Shown here piece after piece: positions 34,101 to 49,100 of a stretch of DNA of 64,000 nucleotides. Each line of letters begins with the position of its first letter. The stretch's first letter is position 1. The stretch is from Micrasema longulum (Eukaryota; Arthropoda; Insecta; Trichoptera; Brachycentridae): positions 186,001 to 250,000 of the forward strand of contig JAGVSM010003677.1 of assembly GCA_022494885.1 (NCBI GenBank), read 5' to 3'. Made by a program: the position numbers and the translations under genes. The notes beneath the pieces are model-generated. The model was not told the DNA's origin. It worked only from the letters and a program-made list of their open reading frames with translations, and searched no databases.

Positions 34101-37100
34101 TAAGCCTAAATCTATCTTTAATGCACTTCGAGTCAAGTTCTTTTTGAAAGTCTTTTTTTAGATCGCCCCCCTAGACCCCTTACATTTTTTTCTGAGCCTT
34201 CTACTGCCCCCCTGTAGGCCTTCAGCGCCCACTTTGAGAAAGACTTATAGAACATTATACCCATACCGCCCATCCTCAAATACAGTAGCCACATAATACA
34301 TATTATAATATTATAGATCACAGATGTACAAAGATGTATATTTTGCCTAAAATTTAAACAAATCCAACAACCATCCCTCAAAACATAAGTTCAATATTCT
34401 ACATTTAGATCGCTCAATCTGATGTCAGTTTTTCAAAAATAAAATCTCGCACGTCTCCCTACCTAATTCTACAAATCGTGTGTCATTTTTTTAAAATGCA
34501 TACCAGCGTACATACTCTATTTTTTCCCTGCGTCTGGCATTTTATTCTATGATATAAGTCAGCAAAAAGAAAGTTTTGAAATAAAAAAAAATAAGCAAAT
34601 TAAATGCATTCTCAATCAACAATAATACATACTCTGTATCGTACTACTCCATCTATTAGAACCTGCCTTAGAGTGTCTTTTCTATTTATCGATACTTCTG
34701 TGCATCTACCGTCACAATAGATTTTCACAGGTCGCAGTGACGTCAGGAGCTTAAAGCATAGCACTGACCCTCACCTCTAAGAATAAGAATATTGTGCATT
34801 TAAAACATGTTATACCTATATATACTCGTATTTTTGATATATTTTTTTTTGGATATATCATACTTAGTCAGGTTGTGGTGTCTTGGCTAATGTTGCGGAC
34901 CACGGATCAGAGGTCCGGGGTTCGAACCCCTCTCTTCTGATTCCCATGACTTAAGTCTTAAAACCATAGAATTAAGAAAAGTTCAGAAGGAGCGTAGAAT
35001 CATATTTGAATACATCGGACTGTGTCCAAAAATCCCCCCACTTTGCTCCACTTTCGCCGCGCGCATTCGTAAAGTCACCGCTTAATGTTGCCAAATGGGA
35101 AAAATTATAATTACAACACAATCAGTAAGGTAAAAAAAAAGCAATTTGTTAATTTCTCTAAAATTTTATTGTCCGCGCGGAAACATTGATTGACACTACA
35201 GAGTGTATAAGTAAAGCTCATTTGATAAAAGTAATTTAATTAATGAACTTTGAACTTAAAATACAAAACAAATTTTATTTAACATAAAACGTTTATTTTT
35301 ATATCATGTTGAATAATATTTGATGTTTTAAAGATAATTACGGTCAAATTTCCACCACGGCGTTGTTTAATCCGAGGTCCAATTTTCTTTTCAACTCTCA
35401 TTAGATGAGCAAAATAGGGTAAAAAAAATACTACCCTGGCAACACTAACGAAATGTCCATTTTGTTTTCTTCGACAATCTGACAGATGGAAAAAAAATGC
35501 AATTTTTAAGTATTGCATTTGCTACTTACACATGGATTTGCTAATGACACATAAAATGTGATCCCATCCTGTTTCTTTACGATTCCAGCAGTATTTCTAC
35601 ACTTTAAAACGACACAACACTGCATAGTTGAATTCGAATCGGGATTTGTGAACTGAGCGACGTCTACAAATAAACTAACGATTCAAAACGTAAAACTACT
35701 CTTTTAAGAGCAGTTTAGTCGCCTTCTGTTTGATGCGCGTATGCGGTTTCTAGACTATTCTTCATTCTATGCTTAAAACATATTACATCCATTTATTTTC
35801 GTTATTTTGTATGGCTTTAGATTACGTTATATTCTTTATATTACGTTATATTCTTTATATTAATATGGGTGTTTTTTTTTTCTGTTTCCAGTGAGATTTC
35901 ACATTGCGCACACGTACGAGATACAGGGGAGGAGCAAGGTAGCTAGGGATGCGTATGAAGCCCTTCTCAAGGAGACCGGCATATCCATCGCCCTCAAGGC
36001 GGACGTCTGCAGACAGCTGGGTAATAACATTTATTATCTTCCTACTTCTATGGAAAATGGTGCCACATTTAAATATTTATTTTATACACTGTACAATATT
36101 CGAGGACGCTAGACGATAAACATCCCAACAAGCCTTGCAGCTACAGAGCACATAGGCAGTTGAGAATCTAGTTTCTCGCTTAAGAGCCAGATAACCTGTC
36201 TGCAATTATAGAGCTCACGCGCGGTTAGATTTCTGGCTTCTATTCATCAGGTGTTAACATAAGTTGTGTCTGTTTTATTCTTATTTAAATGGACAAACAC
36301 AAACTTACTTACACTTAATGAAAAATGCAATATTATCCATTTTTAATCTAGAAAAAAATGTCATAAAGTAGATACTTACATAAATAATGAACGACTGACT
36401 GAAGTTGAACATGTTAAATACTAAGGACTAACAATAGACAGACAATTGACATGGACAATTCATATCAACAATTTAATTAGCCAAGTGGCGACATTATCGA
36501 GTCTTTTTTTAAATTTTTTAAAATCAAAAACTTTGTTCCAAAAAGGAAAAAAAAATGGATGAAGCCTACATAAAAACTAAAATATGTTATATGCAACTAC
36601 TATGGGGAACAGGAAATCAAAATGACATAAACAGACTACAAAGACAGCAAAATAAAATATTAAAGTTAGTATATGACCTACCCTATCTAACAACAACTAA
36701 ATAACTTTTTAAACAAACTAAACTATTTTATGTAACTGAACTCTTTAAACTAGAATCCTTAAAATTTATTAATAAATTAGCCATTGATGAAATTGTAGAC
36801 GAAGAATTAAAATGTAAGGGTTTATCAATGAAAAATTTAAATTAAAAAAAATAAAAATGAGAACCAAAAGTAAAACAAAATGATAAAGATTAACCAATAA
36901 GGAAGTTCAGTCTTTTTTATTTTTTGAAATTTTTTGATAGACTCTAAAACTAAGCCAATATTTTAAAAATATATATTGTATTATCAGCGTTATGATTTTT
37001 TAAAGTTTTGTATTTCTGAAATAACTCCGCGTGTGACGTCAGAGGTTGTTCTCTGTTAGTTCTTCCGATTGGTTCGTTTACGGTAAGCCAACCGGATATC

Positions 37101-40100
37101 CTTCACAGCTCTCATATCATTGATTGGTTCATATAAACCAGTGACGTCGATCAAAGTAGTGCGTTTTTAACAAAAAAAAATTTATAATTTTTTTGTACAT
37201 TTTCAAGAAACTTTTCCGTACAATTTAATGCTCTAATTTTTACCGCATGCAAGAAAACATTTTTTTTTATCTAATTTCATGTAGGGCTGAAGTTCCTCAT
37301 TATGCAGTTGAACATGTTTTTTCCTCAGCTTTTTTTTACATTTTTAATGTAAAAAGGGTATATGAAATACTGTCCAGTAAAAAAAAAACATTTTTGCTAC
37401 TATTAGTGGCATATATATATATATTTTTAAATTTGTAATTTTGAATTCCCGCAAAAACGGTCATTGCATTTGCCACGCGTCACGATTCATGACAATTTTT
37501 AGCTTTTTCCAAACCATTCAAATTTTTTTCAACATCGTCACGAATCTTGACATCACAATTATCAATGCCAAACATGTCGCGTTTTTTTAATGACATATTT
37601 TTTTATATTTTCTTTTTTTGAAGTTACATATGAAAACATTTCTCCGCAATATCTATATTGATTTTGAAAATACAATTAATTATTCTAAATCCATTTCATA
37701 TATTTTTTGTCGGTATTCGTAGTACGTGATATCTCCCTATTGTATAGAATTATTATTTTTAACCATGTTTGTTGTTTGGTGGCGTGTATAAAATAAAAGA
37801 TTTCACTAATTTTTTTGCAACAGAGAGGGAAAACACTTTGAGAAGGGAATATGGAAGTCTAGGCATTTACAGGGCTTATGACCTGTCATTGGCTGGTTTA
37901 AGTGGCCACTCTACACACTGTGTAACATTCACCATTCTGCCTAAACATCCACATTTCCTCAACTCTTCCTGCCTGGATGTCTGTAGTCTACCCATCATCC
38001 TCCCCTGTTATATGTTGATTATGAGAGGTGTTTGTGGTTATTTCCAGGCTGGTTGTACCAGTCGGTGGGCGGCCTAGGAGAGCGGGCGCTTCGGGAACGT
38101 GCGGCGGCTTGGTGCCTTCAACGTGCGGTAGAGGCCGAGCCTGCATCTGGCCAGGGGCTCTACCTCTTGGGACGCTGCTTCGCTGCCCAGGGGAAGGTGC
38201 ACGACGCCTTCATCGCGTACAGAAACTCTGTCGAGAAATCTGAAGGCAACGCCGACACATGGTGCTCCATCGGGTGAGATTATTTTTGCCCTCTAGCGCA
38301 GCATTTTTCAACCTTTTTGAATACGTAATCCTTTACGAATAAAAAATCACAATTTGACGTATTGTTCACATAAACTCACTGAAATTATTGTATTTTTACT
38401 GTAGAGTAGGACCTGAAACTGTTTTTTCATCCTTTGCTTTGCTTGAAATCGCGATTACAAAAATCAACCTTAGGGTTTATGAAGTTTTTAATGTTTCATT
38501 GGATTCTCAACTTAAACGTGTAAACTTTTTCATGATCAAGATATCTTTTTTTTAATGGCTGTAAATTATTGGTGTTATTATCGGCAGCTGAGGTCAAATG
38601 TAATTGGAGAAGCCCCCCTTTCCTTGAAGCCCATATGGGCTGTAATGCCATCAGAGAAAGAGAGAGATTACCATCATTAGCAGTTCGGAACCTTGAAGCT
38701 GATTTTCACAAAAACTCCGTTAATTTGAAATTAATAAAACTGTGATGACTTTTCAGGGTACTTTACCAGCAGCAGAATCAGCCGATGGATGCGCTGCAGG
38801 CGTACATATGCGCCGTGCAGCTTGACAAGTGCCACTCGGCCGCCTGGACTAATCTGGGCATCCTGTACGAGAGCTGTCTCATGGCCCGCGATGCCTACGC
38901 CTGCTACCTGAACGGGGGGCGCCACTCGCAGGGCGGAGCGCTCACACAGCGCATCGCCTTCCTGCGCGGTCATCTCGCGCAAGCACCCATGCCTTCCATC
39001 ACCAGCAAGTAAGCCAACTTAAACCTTAAAACTCCTATGGCAAGAGTCACCTGTGTGAATTGTTATGTAAAAAACGCAGCAACTTTATTTTGACACAAAA
39101 TGATTCTATTACTATCATCTATTGGAGAAAATTAAACCTTTCTCATAAACTACTTGATGAAACAGATTTACATTTAAAAATGCAGGAAAAAATTAATTAA
39201 AATTTTTCTAATGTCATTCAATGTTCGATAAATGGCTGGCCCGTCTAATGTTGGGGACTCTACCCCAACTTGATTTCCATTTTCTTCCAGCCAGTCTACA
39301 AACATTTGGACATACTCAAAACATTGTGTATTATTTTTTGTTTCTAAATGTTTTGCACATATCAATATTCAATATTGTGGTGTAATCTGTTTATAAAAAC
39401 CTGTTATCTTTTTATTTTAGACGACGTCAACTTCCATCTATAGAAGAGGCATGGAATCTGCCCATTTCAGCAGAGATGTCGTCAAGGCATCCAAAACCTC
39501 ACCAGGTAATGACAAATAACAATTATTTGCAATCTCTTCCATGTGTTTTAAAGAAACAAACCATTTTCCTGTAATACAAACAAACAAACCATCTCGTCGC
39601 TTCTCCGTAGGGGTAGGCAGAGAGGATAGAACTCCACATCACTCTATCTTTGCATGTAGACCTCATTTTCTTCTACATTCATACATCTTCTCATGCACGC
39701 ACGCCCATTATTCCAACTCTCGACATGTCCATCTTCAAGTATTTGCTCTACTTGATTGTGCCATGTCTTTCTCGGTCTTCCTCGTTTTCTGCATCCATCA
39801 ACATTCGCATCGTAGATCCTTTTAGCCGTTCTTTCGCTTTCCATTCGCTCTACGTGTCAAAATCGACGCAGCACCCCTTTCTCGATTCTGTCGAAAATGC
39901 TTGTCTCAGCCTTACACAGTCCACGGATCTCGACATCTGTGCACCTATCATTCGCCTGAGAGATCGCATTGTGACAGCATTCAACCTACTTTTATAATAA
40001 TTTTTCCAATTCCATACTGCGCTCCTACATCATCCCGCATTAGGGTTGGCACTAGAACTCCACTGTGAACTGCTAGTTTTGCCTCCTGTGACCAACACTG

Positions 40101-43100
40101 GAGGTAAACAAAAAGGAGAATGAATGAACATTGAAAGAATGGCCAAATAGATTATGATGTGAAAATTGAGGAAGACCAAGCGTGATGTAACGTGACATGT
40201 ATTTTTAATTGAATAAATATTATATAAAGGAGCTGTATTGTTTTAGCGGCTAGCTAGTCTGAATCAACAAACAATCGCACTCTGATCCTATCTTTAGGAT
40301 CGGTAATGACTATTTGTTAAGATTTTGATGTTTTCATGTGTTTAATCAATTGATTCCAGGCGGCGAGCAGTGGCGGCGCTCCGCCACCTTACCCCGCCAA
40401 GCGGTCCCGGGAGGGAGCCGTGCCGCCCCCCGCCACAGTGCCCCCCCCCCCCGCCCCTGCGCTGCTCCTCTTCGCCCCGGCGCTGCCTTCCCGCCGCCGC
40501 CCCTGCCGCCACCCTCACCCCGCAGCAGATGCAGACCCTTCACTACCTGCAGCAGAATGTCCACAACCTGAAACCCCCACAGCAGGTGAGGAATGCTGTA
40601 TGAACCACCTTTTTTGCATGAATCATTTATTGCCCTAGCTCAATCACAATGGGTGCCACTCTCAGTAATAATCCACGATATAAATATTTCTCACTCGATT
40701 TATTGTTTAACTGATTCCAATGGAACATCGACTTACATTTATCGATCGGGGATTATTGTATTTGATAATATTGCCAAACTTCAACCTCATGCGTGGCAAC
40801 ACCTAGTATTAAATGTCGTAATGTTAAATGCACATTACAATATTTGGCATCGTTTAATTATTCTATTAATTAAAAATGGACTGTACTCTAAAACCATGAG
40901 TAAAGTACAAAAATTTTTACAATATCAATCCATCTATCCAAACTTTTGTAGACAAGGGCGTATTGATAGAGGTTTCAGCTCTTTAACTTCACAAAGATCA
41001 ACAAATAGATGAACAGTGTGTAAGGTGGTCACTTAAACCAGCCAATGACAGGTCATAAGCCCTGTAAATGCCCCGACTTCTATATTCCCTTTTAAAAAAT
41101 GTTCATCATCTCTGTTGTAATATATCAATATGATAAATTTGTTTTATAATGTTGTAATATTGTTTGTGCACAGTTTGTCATCTTATATGTATTTTTTAAA
41201 TTCAATTTGAGACAGAAATAAAATTAAACATTTGTTAAACACGGTGCATAATATTATGACAACAAAGCTCTTGTTTGAACCGCTGTAGTGTGAATAATTT
41301 TAATAATTCCTCGTGTCCTAGTATTCTATCAAGATTGTAATAGATGTCTCCGAGTGTACGAAATCTAAAATTGTTCGGAATACTTGACCTCGACGAATAA
41401 AGCGCTCACAAAAACTTGCGTATTTATTTTTGTACAAACGGCCATCCGAGCACGGAAACGGAGAGACTTAACGCGCTTATGGGACTATAAAAGTACCTGC
41501 CTGAAGTTTTCGAACATTGTTAATATTTGCTACCTACCCAAATATATTTTTGCACTGGCACCAAAAAAAATCTTTTTTTAAATTAAGTTGTTTTATTTTT
41601 CAAGTTTTGAGTTTCTAAAAAGGCGCATGTCACTTCTAATAGATTGATATGAAGTTATTTTGGTGTAGCTTAAGATTGGAGCTACAAGTTTTAGTAAACT
41701 TTACATTTCCTTTCAGGAATTGTTGCATCAGTTATTAGGACAATTTCATCTCATGCAGCAAGCGAGACAAAGAACGCAACAAACTCCCGTTCAACCTGCT
41801 ATCGGACAACACAGTGGTGTAAGTTTTAAATAATATTCTTTATTGCATCTAATGAGACTTTATTATTATTATTAAATAACACACAAGTTGGACATATTAT
41901 GTGTATTATAATGTATCCATGCCATATTTAAATTCTCATCTGCGCCAATTAAGGTTTCAGCTCTTTTGCGTCACAAAAGTCAACTGATGGAAAAGTTTAG
42001 GTAATGTGGATGTTTAAATGTAGGCAATGTAATGTGGCCACTTAAACCAGTAAATGACAGGTCATAAGCCGTGTAAATGCCTACACCTCCATTTTACCTT
42101 CTCAACAGTGTTTTCCCTTCCTGTTGCAATAAATTTCACTCTTAGTAACTTTGTATGGAGTGAAATTTTCAGCCTTGTCTACAAATATTTGCACATATTT
42201 AAAATATAATCCAGTCTTTGACTATGAACATTTTGTATTTCTTTTGCGATAAAACAATTGTAGAGGAAACCAATGGTGTACAATTGAATACACACGTTAT
42301 ACGAGACGTTTCGCACCCTATGGGACAAATGGCAAGCGTTACATTACCGTACTATACTTGCAACGCAATGTTTGTTAAAAGTGCACTCGGCGAGCATGAC
42401 TTGTGACGTCAAAGTGACATCTACTACAAGTGATTTAGTATGTACTCGTTTTAAAACTCAAAAATTATGAATAAAAACCTGAATTTATGCATTGATAGTA
42501 GAATAGTAAAAATCCACTTTAAATATTTAATACTGTGGGGTAATTACTACAACTAGGTAACTTCTAAGTTTGAGACCTTTGACTTGTCAACTAAAAATAA
42601 ATTTTTGTGTCCTCTTCGATGAATGCTACAAATAGAGTGATGCATTCAAATCATCATAATATGATTTGAATGAATCACGACTTGTCTCTTTGAAACATTC
42701 GTAGAGGAAGACACAAAAATATGATTTTAGTGGTTAACTCCAAAATTCTGATATGTATTAAATTTACCTAGTTGTAATAATTACCCCACAATATATTTCC
42801 AACTTTATTCCCTGTGTGATCTAATTTAATTGTTACACAAAAAATCTCAATACCTTTATTGCTTATGTCCACACAGACATCTCTAAAATAAGCCAAAAAA
42901 ATATTTTGAAATACGAATGACGAACGTAGACGGTCCCTACGTATACTATCGAAACTGCATTTTACGAGTTTCAGGAGAGCAAAAACAAAGCTTGATAATT
43001 TTTTAAGAAGCTATCATATACTGTAGAAATGACAAATATGTGTCTTTTATATTTCAACTCCAGAAATGCCAAACATGTACATTGTTTACAAAAAGTACCT

Positions 43101-46100
43101 GGAAATTGTAAAAAAACACATAAATTATTCATCAGAATTTATTTTGTCCCTTTCAAAGTAGGCTCCATCGAGTGCACTACAGCTATGCCAACGTTTAACC
43201 CAATCCTCCATACACTGCTCATAGGCCGCCGAAGTTATCGCCTTCAGCTCCTTCAGTGAATTTACTTTGATAGCCTCTATCGTTTTAAAGCGGTGATCCT
43301 GTAGTGGCAATTTTATTTTTGGAAATAAAAAAATCACACGGAGCCATATCCAGTGAATACGGTGGTTAGTCGATCATGTTTATTGAGTTTTAGGCCTTAT
43401 ATTAGGTCACAATTGTCGCTCAATGAGATGGCGCGTTGTCATCGTGATGGCCGACCGGAGCGAGGCAAATCTTCGACAATTTCACGGCCCGCTTTGAACT
43501 TTTTATAACACATAAATCTGTGTTTTGAATCACCAAAGGCCTTATTTGACATTTTTAATGAATCTTTATACGACATTTCGTTTGCGACACAAAATTTTAA
43601 ACTTACGCGTTGTTTCACTATTTTTTCCATTGTAAAATTCGCCGAGCACACTTGAGGTCGTCTATTACTAACAGCTGCTGCAAACACACTGAGTGACAGA
43701 TCGCGCTTTAAACAGGGTTGGTAATTAAGGAAGGGGCTACCAACTTGAAGGCAAAAAAAATTTCCGATTCCTTTTAATCTGTTCACTTAAATCCAAATTT
43801 CCGGGTACTCTTTGAACGTAATGTATGTTGTATTTCAATATACACATGTTTCTACAGTATCTGATAGCTTCTTAAAAAAATATCTCTTAAAATGCAGTTT
43901 CGATAGTATACATAGGTACCGTCAACATGTTTTTTTTGACAAGTTTCTCAAAGTGACTGACTTGTGGCCTTATAGCACTAAAATAATGGTTATTTACGAG
44001 TAAATATTCTCTAAAGCCTAACTCATTTTTACCAAAACTTGACTCAGGCACTTGAACCCACATTAACCCCAGATGTACCTATGTATAATAATCACTTGAT
44101 TACGTTAATTTATTATCAGATATTTATGTCCTACACATTATACAAGTAACTGTTATCATTTTAATTATAACACATTAATGTGCAGATTGAACATACATAT
44201 TATCAGATTCTGGAAATTCAAACATTAAACTATATATTTGTCTTATTTACAGGATGTTAAACCACAGATAGACTTATCAAACGGTACAGGATTAGCAGAG
44301 TCATTAGCTGAAGATTTCCTCAAACATTTTTCACAAGAGGCTCCAGTCATAAAGCAAGAAATGCCTCAAGGTACGTTTTCTACCTCATAAAGCTTCTCAT
44401 TGTTATCATTATGGATCCATTATATGTATATATACAGTGCTGTTTCCGTAGTATAGTTTATGTAAATTATTTTTATATCACCATCATCATACCCTTCTTC
44501 GCAACTGATGGTGCATTAGGCACTGCATTGTTTAATCAAATTCAGTGTATTTCAATAATTTGTTACAGGAAGATTAGGTGATTAGTCTTATGCATCAGGT
44601 GCAGTGACAGTGAAATACTTCAGTGTAAAATTATCTTTAAAAACAACAAGAAAACTTTGTTTATAAAGTGGTTTCACACTGCAAAATTTCATTGTCCCTG
44701 GATTGTCACCTAAAACGTAATACTGATCATCTTACCTTCCTGTAATTAATACATGATCGAGATACACAGTATGTACTTTTATATTGATGTGCCCTATTCG
44801 CCATGAGATGCGGATAATGGTTTTTTTTTATTTTTCCCGCATACTTTTTACTTTTAAAACTAAAATGATATAAATAACACCTTTTATTTTATCAGCTTTA
44901 ACGAAGAAATTCGTTTACGAGCAGCGGGGCAATCTCCTTCGTTTTTTATTTCATGATAACAATCCGGATATTTGACAATCCGGATGATTAGATTTTGGAT
45001 AAACGGAGTCCTACTGCATGCTTCAAAAGTTAAATAGTTGGTGGTCTCGTGGTAGTGCTATGAACTGACAGATCAAAGGTCTGAAGTTCGAACCCTGCTC
45101 TACCACAATTTGATTCCCTAGTTTCAACCATAACCTATTTACGACTTTGCCTTGACTTTTTGCCTTTGACGAAAATTGCCTTCAAATTTATATAGTGGTG
45201 TAGTGGTATAGACGCTTTACTCAAGCATGGAAGGTTTCGGGTTCGATTCCCGGTGAAAACACAAGAATTAAATGTGATTTCTCTCATGCCTGGATGTTCT
45301 GTACTGTAATTAGGCCTCCTGACCTGTAACCCAAAAAAAATGTGTATTTAGGTAATAATAAATATTTTTGCAATTGAAAGAAATTATAATTATGTGTATT
45401 GCTTACAGATACCCGCGTGGATGTGAAGCAAGATATAAAGTTGGAGAAGGATACCAAAGTATCGCCTGGTCCCACTAAAGGAAAAGAGACTATTGTTAAA
45501 TTAGAGCCTCTAAAACAAGATGGTTCCAAAGTTCCTGAATTTAATTTGGATATGGAGGCTAAAGAAATTGTCAGATTGGCAAAGTGAGTTTTGTAACATA
45601 CTGTCTAATTTTAGCCATTATGAATTCCGGTAGATCAACTCCAAGTTTAGTTAAATTTGTGATTATTCCCATAAAATTGTGCTTCTTTACATATTGTCGT
45701 GTAATGTGGAAGTTCAGTGCAGCGGGAAATTGTATACAAAAAAATATTTCTACAACAACAATAACAAACCATCACGCCGTTTCCCCGTAAGGGTAGGCAG
45801 AGAGGATAAAATGCCACATCACTTTATCTTTGCACCCAGATCTCGCTTCCTCTACATTCATACATCTTCTCATGCACGCGCACCGATTATTCCGACTTTT
45901 GACATGTGCATCTTCAAGTATTTGTTGGATTTGGTCATGCTTTGTCTTTCTCGGTCTTCCTCTATTTCTGCATCCATCAACATTTGCATTGTAAATATTC
46001 TTAGTCGTTCTTTCGCTGTCCATTCATTCTACATGTCCAAACCACCGCAGAGCTCTTTTCTTGATTTTGTCGATAATGCTTGTCTCAGCCTTACATAATG

Positions 46101-49100
46101 TACGGATTTCAACATTTGTGCATCTATCGTACATAGTTTGACCACACATTCGCCTGAGAGATCGCATTTCGACAGCATTCAGCCTACTTTCATCCCTGTT
46201 TTTCCAAGTCCATACTTCGCTCCCATAGAGGGTCGGGACTCCGCTCCATCAATAGGGTCGGGACCAGAACTCCGTTGTGAACTGCTAATTTTGCTTCTTG
46301 TGACAAAAAATTTCTTGCATGCGGTAAAATTTTAGAGCATTTAATTGTACTGCGAAGTTTCTCAAAAATGCATGAAAAAATTATAAAAATTAACCACTTT
46401 GAAGGATGTCACTAGTTCTTCGAAATCAACAATAGCAGGGTGTTATGATGCATTTCCGGTTACCGGGAAGTCAACCCACCAATCAGGTCAATTCACCGTA
46501 GAGAACTTGTTACGTCACAGATGGAGGAATTTCACAATCATAAAATGTTAAAAAATCAAAGCGCTGAAAATACGATATATATATAAATATTATTTTGCTT
46601 AGTTTGATAGTTAAATAATTTTTTTTAACTGCTGAATTTCCTCATTACTACAACTAGGTATAATTAATTTTTTTTTTGTATTTGTATTCCAATGAGGAGG
46701 AAGTTTAGTGGGTTTTAAAAAAAAAGAAATTGTGAACAGACTTTCAAACAAAGCAAAAAAATAAATAAATTATACAGAAAAATGTAAAAAAAAAATTGGG
46801 GGGAATATTTGTATGAGAATGTATGAAGAAAAGTGGGTCCTGAACACTTCGGTGTAAAAAGCGGGAAAACGTAAAATCAAGGAACTTAAAAATGAGGTTT
46901 TACTGGATATTGTATTATCAGCGCTATGATTTTTTATAGTTTTATATTTTTAAAATTACTCCACCTATGTCACAAGTTCTAGTTGGATAGTTCTACTGAT
47001 TGGTGAGTTAGCTTCCTGGAAACTGGAAATCTATCGCAGTTCTCTGTCGTTGGTTGATTCTTAAGAACTTGTGACGCTCAAAGCAGTTGATTTTTTTTGT
47101 GCATTTTTGAGAAACTTTGTCGTAAAATTAGATGCTCTAATTTTTAGTGCTTGTAAGAAAAAAAAATTATATCCAATTCCCCGTACCACTGAACTTCCAC
47201 GTTACTGCGTATCTTGATGGTTTGATACAAGAAGGTGAGACGATCAGTCTTGTGCTTTAGATCCCGGGTGTGAAATATAATGGTAAACAACTCTTTTAAA
47301 CTAATATTTCATATTGTCCTTCCTGGAAATTGAACACAGAACCCCAAGTATGGGAGTTAATGGGCTTACCAGTACAACATGTGGGGGACTAATCTCCACC
47401 CGATTTCTGTACTTGAGAGTAGTCATGGAGTCACATACAATCATCCAGTGTTCTGGTTCTATTTCACACACAGGTCTTTATTTTGCATTCTTCCCAGGCA
47501 TTGAATGATAAAATAGAAGACTTTTTTTTGCTTTTTCTTTCTTGCTGGTAAACATTTCTATTTTCGTATCCTAATTGATAGCTCTATTTGCCATGTGTAA
47601 TAAAAAATCACAATCACATTAACACAACATGGTATCGTGATAAAGACTCGTCTTTCTCTCCTTACCAGGGAGACTCCGTTAGCAGCGTACGGAGCGTGGA
47701 ATGTGTTGGGAGACTCCCATCCCCCTCCCAAGCCGCCCACCTGCCCGCCCCAACAGCTGACCCCTCAGCAGCTGCTCCCCCCAACCCCCTCAGTGTACCT
47801 TGAGTCCAAGAAGGATGCCTTCTCCCCCCAGCTGCAAGACTTCTGTCTCAAGCACCCTATCGCCGTAGTCAGAGGAATTGCGGCGGCTTTGAAACTTGGT
47901 AAGTCGTTTTTCATGAAAAATTTTCAAACTAAGCATATATTTAGAAAGTAGGCTTCAATGTTAAAATAAATCGGTAGATTCATTGTCCCACTCAAAATTG
48001 GTTGGGTCGGCAACGCTGCTTGCAAACCCTTTTTAAAAGATCAAATATAGTAAAATTCTATGTTTTTGTATTAGTTCCAATCTGAGAAATTTTAAGGATA
48101 GATGAATGAATATTCAAAAATATTCAGGGGAGCTGAAATAAGACTCAATTTCAAGACTTCAATCCATAAACTAAAATATTTTTTTGTTAATTTTTAATAA
48201 TAAATTATCATTCTAAATAATGCAGTTTTTTTTTCCATAAATATTCATTAAAACTTTTGAAAACTAAAGGACAGAAAAAATTACAAATGGTCCCTTCTGC
48301 CGTCTGACTACCGATACATATGTTTTTTTTTCTTACATATGTGTTAAAGGAAATTTATGCTGTTTATGTAAAAATAAATAAATATTTTTATAAATATAAA
48401 AATTCTGAGGCCTATGACTCCAACTTTAATGATACCTTGGAGTATTAAAAAATATTACAATATGAGAAAAAACATTTATGAAGAAAAAAAATAATCAGAA
48501 TTCAAATTGAATGTTATTACAATGTTTGTGTGCCATTTAAAATATTAAAAAAATAATTATTCAATCAAGTCTGCCAACATATTTGCCCTTTTAAAAAAAA
48601 CATTATTTCAAATCTATTCAAACTGAAAGACATCCACTGATCTACATTAGTATGGTCATCAAAATGGGATGATTGTCGAATATTACGAATATGGGGGTTG
48701 ATAAATATAAAAATCTCTACTGTACTAAGGTTTGTGCTTATTTTATTCTAGATCTGGGTCTCTTCTCTACAAAAACGTTAGTGGAGGCGTGGCCAGAACA
48801 CAGCGTGGAGGTGCGGACGCAGGTGCATCAGTCAGCTGATGAGAACTGGGATCAGAGTGGAGAGAAGCGCGTGTGGGGGTGCATATCCCACCGTTCTCAT
48901 ACTACGGTCCACAAGTATGCCCAGTATCAGGCTAGCAGCTTTCAAGAAAGCCTCAAGGTCCGTGTTTTGAATTGTTTTCCTATAATAATCATTTCTCATT
49001 TGATATTGAGTGGGTCGATGTATATTTACAATGTGTCTGATTTATCAAATAAATACATATGAAATTGTAGGAAGAACGAGAGAAAGCTGCTGGTGGAGTA

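Larger units (their letters stand above)
31184..35891 (+). other. Utx: Utx intron a, 4.7 kb
   Basis: Holds a SINE S1 (32044), a LINE 3' tail (about 32290-32640), repeat R3 copy 2 (33355) and another SINE head (34870). The rest, including 32650-33340 and 35000-35880, shows nothing I recognise. Confidence 0.7.

Noticed and set aside
40338..40638. Separate proline-rich proteins in other frames and strand
   Set aside because: Shadows of the GC-rich Utx linker exon.
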